Source: Marinobacter changyiensis
GTDB taxonomy: Bacteria > Pseudomonadota > Gammaproteobacteria > Pseudomonadales > Oleiphilaceae
Length of the DNA: 64,000 bases
Direction of reading: 5' to 3'
NCBI RefSeq assembly: GCF_009193265.1
Contig: NZ_VZZZ01000006.1
Location: 392,547 to 456,546 of the forward strand
Positions 56,876 through 64,000 of the stretch are shown one piece after another. The notes below the pieces were generated by a model that did not search any database, was not told the DNA's origin, and saw only the letters and a list, made by a program, of their open reading frames with translations. Position numbers and translations under genes: made by a program. The stretch's first letter is position 1. Each line of letters opens with the position of its first letter.

Positions 56876-57028
56876 ATGAGCGCGGAAGAAAGAGCAGTAT
56901 TGAAAAGGGCCGTTGAAGCTGGTGAACGCAGCGGAGAAAGCGACCTTTGTGTGAATGATATTGCTGATGCTGTGAAGCAAAAACATCGAGAAAAAGGAGG
57001 GACGGAGGACAATGATCAGGCGGACTAA
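56876..57028 (+). CDS. Very small acidic protein, ParD-antitoxin-tail-like
   Basis: This 50-codon ORF begins MSAEERAVLKRAVEAGE and ends at TAA 57026-57028. The middle RAVEAGERSGESD resembles the C-terminal toxin-binding tail of ParD antitoxins, but the ribbon-helix-helix part is absent and no ParE toxin follows. It starts 12 bp after the phosphoesterase. Confidence 0.4.
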   Translation: MSAEERAVLKRAVEAGERSGESDLCVNDIADAVKQKHREKGGTEDNDQAD

Positions 57029-57097
57029 CCCGATTGCTCTCAAGTGTCGCCCCGATCTACGCTATTTTACTGGAGTTTTTGCTAGCCCGGCTCCAGG

Positions 57098-57856
57098 TCA
57101 ATTCCGGCAATCATCCAGGAATGATCTCGTCCATGCCGCTTCCGAGGATTTCGGCCTGAGGCCATACTGTCTCACAACTCGAACGACGTAGCCGCACTGA
57201 CTACCCGGTGGCAACCACTGATCCGGGCCCCGGGCACCTTTACTGCGATTCAAGCTCAATTCGACAGGGAACAGGTTGACCGGATCGTTGGCGAACCGCT
57301 CGCGTTTTTCTTGTGACCACTCCGAAGCTCCGCGCTCCCATGACCACGCCAATGGAACCACATGGTCAATATCGATATCGCCAGCGTTCTGAATCACACG
57401 ATTTGTGAAGGGACTGATCCAGCGGCCGCTAACCACCCGGCAGCGATTGCCATCGGCAAATCGAACGTGCGTGGTTGAGGTGGCGATGAGGGCTTCGGCA
57501 CGACTATCCTGGCAGTCACCATCGACGTCATCCCAGCCGTGACCGAATGCTGATCGCTTGTAGTCTAGCTGTTCACTAAGCTGTTCCTGAGAGCCTTCGA
57601 GCGATGGCCGGGTAAGTCCCGCTGGAAGCTCCCCGCCCGAACCCAGGCAGGCTTCAAGCGTATCAAAGGCCTGATAGTTCTTGGTTCGCTCGTACCAACT
57701 GCTCTGTGGTGGATGGCACAAACCACTGTTCGACATTTTAACGACGGCTGCATCAGCGGTAATACTGAACGAGAAACCTACAAGGAATAACAAGAGGGGA
57801 AGGATTCTGGAAGCGCCAATAATGTGTAAATATCCTCCGCAGTGTAAACCCGGCAT
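57098..57856 (-). CDS. Secreted HNH-type nuclease-like protein
   Basis: This protein of about 252 residues has a signal peptide (hydrophobic ILPLLLFLVGFSFSIT, cleavage near ADAA). The HNH-like core is GDIDIDHVVPLAWSW, then NDPVNLFPVELSLNRSKGARGPDQW, with the DHVVPL His and the Asn/Lys positions of DUF1524/GmrSD-like HNH enzymes. It is probably an extracellular or periplasmic DNase. The start at 57856 is chosen for the signal peptide; the ribosome site is weak and the frame runs to 57907. Confidence 0.75.
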   Translation of the reverse strand: MPGLHCGGYLHIIGASRILPLLLFLVGFSFSITADAAVVKMSNSGLCHPPQSSWYERTKNYQAFDTLEACLGSGGELPAGLTRPSLEGSQEQLSEQLDYKRSAFGHGWDDVDGDCQDSRAEALIATSTTHVRFADGNRCRVVSGRWISPFTNRVIQNAGDIDIDHVVPLAWSWERGASEWSQEKRERFANDPVNLFPVELSLNRSKGARGPDQWLPPGSQCGYVVRVVRQYGLRPKSSEAAWTRSFLDDCRN

Positions 57857-57995
57857 AACATACAGACCTATTTTCGAGTAGCTTCGTACTTCAATGCTTC
57901 TGCACAATCGAAGCTTTAATCCAAGGACGTGGCTGTGATGACTTACGCACTGGCCGACGTCCTGAAATTTGCAGACGTTTGAAGGCGTTGAAGTT

Positions 57996-58100
57996 TACTC
58001 ATCGTCGTCAGTGACCACAAACTGAATCCATTCCGGACCGACGCTGCTGCGACACTTTCACTGTTTTGAAATTTCCATCGGGATTTTGAAGAGTGCATTG
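57996..58100 (-). pseudogene. Possible remnant of a small gene, frameshifted
   Basis: On the minus strand QCTLQNPDGNFKTVKV continues, after one frameshift, as VGPEWIQFVVTDDDE followed by a stop. The two halves look like one small protein, but I recognise no family. The remaining bases 57908-57995 and 58101-58200 show only the umuDC promoter. Confidence 0.3.
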
Positions 58101-58201
58101 CTTAGTCAGATTGACCCTGCTCCTCTGTTACCAGAGCTAGAAAAAAACTTCTCTCAAATCAATTTCAGTGCAACTCGGCATAGCCCTCGCTTTCCTTTAT
58201 A

Positions 58202-58217
58202 CTGTATATCTATACAG
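58202..58217. promoter_or_regulatory. LexA (SOS) box of umuDC
   Basis: CTGTATATCTATACAG is a perfect CTGT-N8-ACAG LexA operator. It lies 18 bp before the umuD start and overlaps the presumed -10 (TATACT). Confidence 0.92.
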
Positions 58218-58235
58218 TATTAGAGAGGAGCCCTT

Positions 58236-58673
58236 GTGCTCATTAAATACCTTTCCCGAGCCGATTGTGAAACACCCGGTCTACCGTTGCCGTTTTTTCT
58301 AGATTCTGTCCAGGCGGGCTTCCCAAGCCCAGCCATCGACTACCTGGACAAAGCGCTCGACCTGAACGAATTGTGTATCCGCCGGCCCGCGGCCACTTAT
58401 CTTGTGCGAGCCGAGGGGGATTCGATGGTCAACGCCGGTATCTTCGATAGTGACATTTTGATTGTCGATCGGAGCGTCAAAGCACTCCACAACCATATTG
58501 TGATTGCGTCCCTGAACGGTGATTTTCTCTGTAAAAGACTCCACCTGACCGGCGACACGCCGCAGTTGATCGCTGAGAACCCTGCCTACAACCCAATCAT
58601 TCTATCTGGTGAATCGGAACTGGAAATCTTCGGAGTAGTGACGTATGTCATACATTCCCTGGCGAGGTCCTGA
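58236..58673 (+). CDS. umuD: UmuD-like translesion polymerase accessory protein (S24 peptidase)
   Basis: This 145-residue LexA-fold protein self-cleaves and then activates UmuC. The cleavage site is the Ala-Gly in VQAGFPSPA. The Ser nucleophile lies in RAEGDSMVNAGI and the catalytic Lys in GDFLCKRL. The start is GTG with GAGAGGAG upstream, directly after a LexA box. umuC follows after 2 bp. Confidence 0.94.
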   Translation: MLIKYLSRADCETPGLPLPFFLDSVQAGFPSPAIDYLDKALDLNELCIRRPAATYLVRAEGDSMVNAGIFDSDILIVDRSVKALHNHIVIASLNGDFLCKRLHLTGDTPQLIAENPAYNPIILSGESELEIFGVVTYVIHSLARS

Positions 58674-58675
58674 CT

Positions 58676-59947
58676 GTGACCGTTTACGCGTTATGTGATG
58701 CCAATTCGTTTTACGCCAGCGTGGAGCAGATCTTTCAGCCGGCTTACCGCGGCCGGCCGCTCATTGTGCTATCCAATAACGACGGCTGTACCGTGGCTCG
58801 GAGTAAGGAAGCCAAACGGATTGGCATCAAGATGGGTGCCCCACTTTTTATGATTCGGGACCTCGTGCGTCGGCACAACGTTGTCGTGTGTTCCTCCAAC
58901 TACGCACTCTACGGGGATATGTCTGACCGGTTCATGCAGACGCTTGAAGAGTTGTCGCCGAAAGTCATGCCGTACAGTATAGATGAGGCTTTTCTCGACC
59001 TTACCGGAGTCAGATCTGCTATGTCGCTGCTGGACTTTGGCCACCAGGTAAAAGACCGAGTCGCGCAATGGACGGGGCTGCCTATCTGCGTTGGTGTATC
59101 GACTACCCTCACTCTGGCCAAGCTCGCCAACCACGGTGCAAAACAGTATCCCAAGACCGGGGGTGTAGTGGACCTGACGAGCCTTGAGCGACAACAAAAA
59201 CTGTTGGCCATTACGCCGGTTGAAGAGATATGGGGAATCGGCTCACGTCTGGCCAAGCGGCTGAAACCTCTCGGGATAGCCACGGGCCTGGATCTGTCCC
59301 GAGCGGACCCTGCATGGATACGGAGTCACTTCTCTGTCGTTGTTGAGCGTACTGCCTGGGAGTTGCGCGGCGTAGCCTGTCAGGAAATTGATGAAGTACC
59401 TCCGACAAAGCAGCAGATCGTATGCAGCCGATCCTTCGGACAGCCGGTGACAGATCTGGATAATATGCTGGCAGCCGTAACAAGTTTCGCAACCCGTGCA
59501 GCGGAGAAGATCCGGGGTGAAGAACGGGTTGCTGGACAAATTTCAGCATTCCTTTCTACTAACCGTTTTGCAGAGGGTCCGCGCTACAGCAATTCCGCCA
59601 GTCAGACCTTGCCCTATCCCAGTAGCGATACTCGGGTTCTTGTCTTGGCTGCAACCAAACTGATTACCCAGCTCTGGCGTGATGGGTTCCGGTTCAACAA
59701 AGCCGGCGTCATGCTCATGGATTTCAGGGAACCTATGAAGAGTCAGGGCGACATGTTCGACAGGACAGGAGACTCAGAGCAGGACCAGGCTTTGATGACC
59801 ACTCTGGATAATATCAACCGGATTGGCGGCTCCGGTACCGTAAAGTTCGCCCGGCAGACTCAGCGGGTTCAGCCTTGGGCCATGCGAAGAGAACACCTCT
59901 CACCGGCTTTCACTACGCGCTGGAGTGATTTGCCCCGGGCAAGGTAG
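58676..59947 (+). CDS. umuC: Y-family DNA polymerase V catalytic subunit
   Basis: This 423-residue enzyme performs error-prone translesion synthesis. Motifs are ALCDANSFYASVEQIF (first acidic residue), SIDEAFLDLTG (catalytic Asp-Glu), and the helix-hairpin-helix region EEIWGIGSRLAKRLKPLGI; the C-terminal UmuC domain is complete. The start is GTG. It is cotranscribed with umuD under LexA. Confidence 0.95.
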   Translation: MTVYALCDANSFYASVEQIFQPAYRGRPLIVLSNNDGCTVARSKEAKRIGIKMGAPLFMIRDLVRRHNVVVCSSNYALYGDMSDRFMQTLEELSPKVMPYSIDEAFLDLTGVRSAMSLLDFGHQVKDRVAQWTGLPICVGVSTTLTLAKLANHGAKQYPKTGGVVDLTSLERQQKLLAITPVEEIWGIGSRLAKRLKPLGIATGLDLSRADPAWIRSHFSVVVERTAWELRGVACQEIDEVPPTKQQIVCSRSFGQPVTDLDNMLAAVTSFATRAAEKIRGEERVAGQISAFLSTNRFAEGPRYSNSASQTLPYPSSDTRVLVLAATKLITQLWRDGFRFNKAGVMLMDFREPMKSQGDMFDRTGDSEQDQALMTTLDNINRIGGSGTVKFARQTQRVQPWAMRREHLSPAFTTRWSDLPRAR

Positions 59948-59961
59948 AAACTCTGGCTGAT

Positions 59962-60567
59962 CTATAGTTCCCCCTCCCTGTCTGCCTCCAGTAAAGTTGC
60001 GTTGGGCGAGATAGCTCCGTTCTTGAACGTCTTCACTTCTTCTACCTGAAGCGTGGCATAAAGTCTCGGATGCTCCAAAAGGTCATCGATCTCATTGGCT
60101 TGGAGAATGTCTTCTGCAAGCCACGTGTGCGTAAATTCTCGCGTCGGAGGCAGAAATAAGGGGAAGGCTTTATCGTGGTAGGGTTCGAACTCTAAGTGGG
60201 CGTCCCGGGTGATCACTGCGCAGCTGTACTGCCCATTCGGAAACGGTCGATACAGGGCTGCAAGCAAAAACGGCTGAGTGCCTTCCATGAGATATTGATG
60301 CTTCCGACCATCGATTTTTTTCGACTCCCCTATCCCCGTCGCAACCACTATTGCGCGGTGATGGCGTAAGGCTCCCTTCCAGTAGGGTGAATCAAGATTT
60401 CTGGCGTTGAAGGTGGTGCGCTTTCCGACTTCGAGCCGTTCTCCATTTGCCGTGCAATCGAACCACCATGTTGCGTCGACCCGGCGTGGCTTACCCTCTT
60501 CCTGAATGATCAGCCTCCGAATCTGGCGAGCCGAGTTACCCCCAAAAGCCGGATAGAATTGCTCCAT
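59962..60567 (-). CDS. SRAP (HMCES/YedK)-like protein lacking the catalytic Cys2
   Basis: This 201-residue protein has SRAP hallmarks: TTFNARNLDSPYWKGAL and EPYHDKAFPLFLPP with the active-site-like His. SRAP proteins crosslink to abasic sites in DNA through Cys2 exposed after Met removal. Here the start is MEQFYPAFG, with no Met-Cys, and no in-frame upstream start restores one (stops at about 60620). It may be 5'-truncated or a variant family. It is convergent with umuC. Confidence 0.7.
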   Translation of the reverse strand: MEQFYPAFGGNSARQIRRLIIQEEGKPRRVDATWWFDCTANGERLEVGKRTTFNARNLDSPYWKGALRHHRAIVVATGIGESKKIDGRKHQYLMEGTQPFLLAALYRPFPNGQYSCAVITRDAHLEFEPYHDKAFPLFLPPTREFTHTWLAEDILQANEIDDLLEHPRLYATLQVEEVKTFKNGAISPNATLLEADREGEL

Positions 60568-60760
60568 TCCTGCCGGCGCATGGCTTACTAAAGGCTCAAA
60601 GAGGTAAACGCCCGGCTATCACACCTTGCAAGTTTCAATACTGAGCTGGTATTGACCCAGATGCACCTTGATTTATGTATCTTTCACTCGGGTTTTGCTT
60701 CGCTGATCGGTAATTCCCCATTTTTAACGGGGGCGCGTTCAACCGGTCACGACATCACCA

Positions 60761-60976
60761 TCAATCTCCGGCCTGATTAGGAGTAATTCCTCCGAGTTCC
60801 ATGTTGGGTCGTTCAAATTTGTAATGCCAGAGCCAATGAGTGGCGTAGTCCTGGACCTCCTCGGTGCTGCCGAACAGATACTGTGCCAGCAAGTCGTAGC
60901 GCATGATGCGGTTGTAGTAAGCGATATACACATTCTGCTGTAGATTTCCGGACTGCCTGACGCTTGCCAAGCTCAT
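60761..60976 (-). pseudogene. IS3-family transposase (OrfB) C-terminal fragment
   Basis: The reading MRYDLLAQYLFGSTEEVQDY...ERPNMELGGITP matches the conserved C-terminus of IS3-family integrase-type transposases. The catalytic domain is missing, so this is a dead fragment. A TTCCCC-ATTTTTAAC-GGGG inverted repeat at about 60714-60733 may be one IS end. The rest of 60568-61094 shows nothing else. Confidence 0.8.
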
Positions 60977-61094
60977 GGAAAACCCGACAGACGGATTTTT
61001 AATTCCTGAATTTTGGGGAGGTTCGACGACCGCAAGAGTCAGACTCGTTTAGTTGAATGGAGCAAGCAAAAGCTCGGGAATATGCACGCGTAGA

Positions 61095-62996
61095 TCAAGT
61101 TTCGGATTGCCACGTATGCACACGGTTACCCCCTTTCTTCTTACCGTGGTAAAGAGCCAGATCCGCCCAGCGTATCAATTGGTTGAGATCACAGCTCTGA
61201 TCCCACTCGGCAACACCGAAGCTCGCCGAGACCCCGAAGGAGGTAGAGCCATGAGGAGATATTTCCATGATCTCTGTGCGGATACGTTCCGCTATCTCGG
61301 CGGCTTTGCTTGCCGAGGTGTCCGCGAAAAGTATAAGAAATTCATCACCTCCCACCCGACCAAAAGAATCGGTTGAACGAATATTGTTCTCGACCGGCGT
61401 TACAATCTGTCGAAGAACCTGATCACCCGCCTCGTGGCCGAACGTGTCGTTAATGGGTTTGAAATTATCCAGATCAAAAGCGATCAGAACTGCTGTCCGT
61501 CCATCCAACCCCAGTCGGGTCAATTCTCTTTGACCGAGTTCGTAGAAATGACGGCGGTTTGAGATGCCCGTCAGGAAATCCACTGAGGCGACTTGCTCAA
61601 GCTCCTGGTTAGCCTTCTGTAGCAAGGCAGTGCGCTCCTGCACTTTTTCTTCCAGTAATTCATTATGCCGTTGGAGCCTATCAGTGGCGTCTTTCAGGCG
61701 CTCCTCAGTTTTCTTGGCTTGTGTACAATCATGATGGATGGCCACATAGTGCGTGACCCGCCCGGCGCGATCACTGACGGGTGCCAGACTGAAATCTATC
61801 CAGAGCGGCTCGCCATCTTTCGTGTAGTTCTGGAGTTCTGCCCGACAGGGTTTTTTGTCGGCCAACGCTTCGCCCACGGTTTCAAGGCCGTACTGTTGGC
61901 GAATGCCTTCTTGAAGAAGCCCCCAGTTCCGGCCAACTATCTCCTCAGCGCTGTAGCCAAACAGTTCTTCGAATCTTGGGTTAACCCAGATGACCGGCAT
62001 GCCAGCCTGATGCACATCAACAATGGAAATGGCGTCATTGCTTGCCTCCATGGCGCGATCCTGAAGCTGAAGAGAGGCGCGTTGTTGTCTGATTTTCTGC
62101 ATCAGCCCTGAAAGCGCGACGGCGATAACGCTTATAACCACTAGGTATTCCTGGGTCAGCCAGACTGCATCCTGGAGAGACGTGGTCGCTGTATAAAAAG
62201 GCGTCGACTGCACAAGAAAAACGACGAACAGGGCGGCAATTAATGAGACGGTCAATGTGGTTGCGAGTAGATCGAGGCGGGCCGCAGTCCAGGTGGCAAA
62301 CCCCAGCAGCAGCACGGGCGCAAGAAAAAATGAAAGGTCTCCGTCGCGAGCAGTATGGAAGGCAAAAATGCCAGTTATGGCAACGCCGGCCCATATGACG
62401 GCGAGTTCGGCCAAATTCATTAGCCGCTTTTTACTAAAAAAATGATTTCTGAATATTTCCGCATTCCAGGCGGACACCAGCAATGGGGTGAGAAGAACCA
62501 GCCCCACGGCATCGCCAAACCACCAGAGCCGCCAGAGCACCACGAGGGGGTTTTCCGTTCGGTCAAGGGCTTCATAAATAGCCGCGCCCAATATCGCGGC
62601 TACGGAGCACGCAACCAGAGGCGCTGCCAGAAAGAATACTATGTTGCCCCTGAGCGATTGAAATTCAAATTCTTTACCGGCGAACCGGCGGATCAGAATA
62701 GCGGCGAATAAGACTTCGAATAGGTTAACCAGGCCAAACAGGGCCGCGCTCCATAGAGGAAAAGAGGCAGACAAACTTGCAGCACTGAAAGCAATCAGGG
62801 CAGCAAACGTTATCAGCGGCCACTCTTCCCATGATGTCATCAATAATGCGGTTAGAAGTACCGCGTTGGCAGGCCAGAGGATGGCAATACCATCCGGCGT
62901 AACGGTTTGTTCAAGACCTATCCAGGCCCCAAGAAAGACAAAGATGCCGGTGAAACCGGCGCGTAAGGACGAACTGATCGACACGTAAAAGGTCAT
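61095..62996 (-). CDS. MASE1-PAS-GGDEF diguanylate cyclase
   Basis: This 633-residue membrane protein has a MASE1 sensor (about residues 10-310, eight or so helices, ILWPANAVLLTALLM), a PAS domain (about 325-440), a short coiled coil and a GGDEF domain. The active site is RVGGDEFLILF, with an RSTD inhibitory site upstream. It should make c-di-GMP. A degraded copy of its 5' end lies upstream at 63.4 kb. Confidence 0.92.
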   Translation of the reverse strand: MTFYVSISSSLRAGFTGIFVFLGAWIGLEQTVTPDGIAILWPANAVLLTALLMTSWEEWPLITFAALIAFSAASLSASFPLWSAALFGLVNLFEVLFAAILIRRFAGKEFEFQSLRGNIVFFLAAPLVACSVAAILGAAIYEALDRTENPLVVLWRLWWFGDAVGLVLLTPLLVSAWNAEIFRNHFFSKKRLMNLAELAVIWAGVAITGIFAFHTARDGDLSFFLAPVLLLGFATWTAARLDLLATTLTVSLIAALFVVFLVQSTPFYTATTSLQDAVWLTQEYLVVISVIAVALSGLMQKIRQQRASLQLQDRAMEASNDAISIVDVHQAGMPVIWVNPRFEELFGYSAEEIVGRNWGLLQEGIRQQYGLETVGEALADKKPCRAELQNYTKDGEPLWIDFSLAPVSDRAGRVTHYVAIHHDCTQAKKTEERLKDATDRLQRHNELLEEKVQERTALLQKANQELEQVASVDFLTGISNRRHFYELGQRELTRLGLDGRTAVLIAFDLDNFKPINDTFGHEAGDQVLRQIVTPVENNIRSTDSFGRVGGDEFLILFADTSASKAAEIAERIRTEIMEISPHGSTSFGVSASFGVAEWDQSCDLNQLIRWADLALYHGKKKGGNRVHTWQSET

Positions 62997-63086
62997 ACAG
63001 CGTTCTCGAATGCACTAATAAATTTCGGGAAGGGATCGTAACCATCCGCTGTTCCCTTTTGAGCCAATCGCCACTTTAAAGGACAG

Positions 63087-63260
63087 CTACTCCCAGACTG
63101 CATGTCGAAGGCATTCTCCGCACTCCTCGGTCGAAAACGGCTTGGCGTATAGAAAGCCTTGTCCTGCATCAGACCTTGCCAGTAACAGCCAGTTTCAATT
63201 TGCGCGTCAAAAGCTCGTCGATAGCATTGTTCCTCTGAGTCGGTAGCCGGTTCAGTAACA
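63087..63260 (-). pseudogene. Remnant of an EAL-domain C-terminus
   Basis: Minus-strand reading DAGQGFLYAKPFSTEECGE followed by CLRHAVWE and a stop is the typical end of an EAL phosphodiesterase (GQGF-YAKP). Upstream it breaks into other frames and stops within about 60 bases. Bases 62997-63086 show nothing further. Confidence 0.7.
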
Positions 63261-63384
63261 CTATGATTTATTGAGAGGCTATCACGAAAAAAAAAATATA
63301 TGTCTTATGCCGGTTACCGTTTGTGGCCTATTTGTCATGTTCGATTTTACATTTCTGACCCGAACTTATCGTTCCAGGATCTCT

Positions 63385-63500
63385 ACAATAATGCGGTTAA
63401 AAGTACCGCGATGGTGGCCACAGGATAGCTCTACCATTCGGGGTTGCGATTTTTGCGAGGTCTATGCAGGCTCTTAGAAAAAATACCGGTGAAACCTACG
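63385..63500 (-). pseudogene. Degraded copy of the MASE1 5' region
   Basis: This stretch aligns with the 5' coding region of the intact MASE1 gene at 62840-62960 (shared CAATAATGCGGTTA and GTACCGCG, and CCGGTGAAACC). On the minus strand it encodes GFTGIF and VATIAVLLTALL in different frames with stops. It is a non-functional duplicate. Confidence 0.75.
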
Positions 63501-63531
63501 CATAATATAGGATTGATCGGCCTGCAAGATG

Positions 63532-63984
63532 TCACCCAGTGAGATGGACCACCTCATTGTGAATGGTAGAACTGCGAGAGAAACAAACATCTTGGGGAAC
63601 TTCCGAAATATCCAGGTCGTGGCACGCGTTAAAACACTCGCCTTCGTTACCGACAAAACTTCCCAGAACGATCAGCATATCAAAGGTGCGTTTCGCCAAA
63701 CGCGTCAGACGCTCAAATCGCTCTGTTAGGATGGCATCCAAAATTTCCAGCGCCTCAATAGTATGATCGCGCCGGTTGTCATTAGTCGGCACTCGGATCT
63801 GAAACAGTAGTACCTCTCCTGCTTGAGTGATGAGTTGCACTATCTTCTGATCACTGGCAAAAGGCTCAACTAGAAATCTTGTCAGTAACAGTGCTAAAAG
63901 TCCGTAAATTGTCAGGATAGATTGTCCTCCCGACCCGCATGGCCTTTTCTTGAAGGTGGCGAAACCTGAAAGGAAAAGACTCAT
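63532..63984 (-). pseudogene. GAF-domain protein fragment
   Basis: This 150-residue ORF contains, near its end, a GAF-type segment (FNACHDLDISEVPQDVCF) resembling the start of c-di-GMP-linked GAF proteins. The domain stops abruptly after HNEVVHLTG instead of continuing. Its N-terminus also looks damaged, so it is probably a truncated gene. It may be the front part of the gene whose EAL end lies at 63.1 kb. Confidence 0.5.
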
Positions 63985-64000
63985 GCAAAGCCGAGAGGAC

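Overview
The window is about 64 kb of a gammaproteobacterial chromosome, most like Marinobacter or a close marine relative. That placement rests on gene content, protein similarity recognised by eye, and REP-like hairpins; no search was run. Coding density is high up to about 54.3 kb. After that, an AT-richer stretch begins beside a gene that has lost its 5' half and contains small unrecognised genes, IS and gene remnants, and a umuDC cassette. It looks like an accessory island or decayed insertion zone. No tRNA, rRNA, integrase or CRISPR array was seen.

Region by region: (1) 0.2-5.1 kb: degenerate HD-GYP protein, DCC thiol-disulfide protein, lipoprotein, CBS protein plus S-formylglutathione hydrolase, alpha/beta hydrolase. 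(2) 5.3-8.6 kb: 1-Cys peroxiredoxin and the methionine importer metNIQ. (3) 8.7-15.8 kb: an HDOD-GAF protein, then an ECF sigma/anti-sigma pair divergent from a four-gene exported set (DUF4331 protein, small lipoprotein, TPR protein, HupE/UreJ-like membrane protein). (4) 15.9-22 kb: hypothetical gene, amidase, periplasmic glutathione peroxidase, SLT-like protein, TSUP and EamA transporters, and an encapsulated-ferritin homologue without an encapsulin gene. (5) 22-27.7 kb: a Cache-PAS-GGDEF protein and a Fur-boxed exbB-exbD-exbD-tonB operon, then a SprT-like metallopeptidase. (6) 27.7-43.3 kb: an RND efflux pair embedded in an assimilatory nitrate cluster (nasA, a nitrate ABC importer, an FAD oxidoreductase, nirBD). 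(7) 43.3-54.3 kb: TM2 protein, quinone-reductase-like MDR, katG with an OxyR-type site, flavoprotein, RIO kinase, GGDEF, SDR, NfeD/SPFH. (8) 54.3-64 kb: accessory stretch with HAD, metallophosphoesterase, secreted HNH nuclease, umuDC, a Cys-less SRAP homologue, an IS3 fragment, and an intact MASE1-PAS-GGDEF gene next to remnants of related c-di-GMP genes.

How they work together: the nitrate genes form a complete route (ABC uptake, NasA with an FAD electron donor, NirBD to ammonium). Its units carry sigma54-type promoters and intrinsic terminators in their leaders, the layout expected of NtrC plus NasT/NasR-type antitermination. katG, peroxiredoxin, glutathione peroxidase and possibly the ferritin serve peroxide and iron defence; exbBDD-tonB powers iron uptake. 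Three intact diguanylate-cyclase genes plus fragments point to much c-di-GMP signalling.

Most notable: vestiges showing that nasA and the RND operon were once tandemly duplicated and reciprocally lost; attenuated nitrate leaders; the orphan EncFtn; the ECF-linked DUF4331/HupE set, with a terminator hairpin inside a signal-peptide coding region; and the c-di-GMP gene graveyard at the right end.
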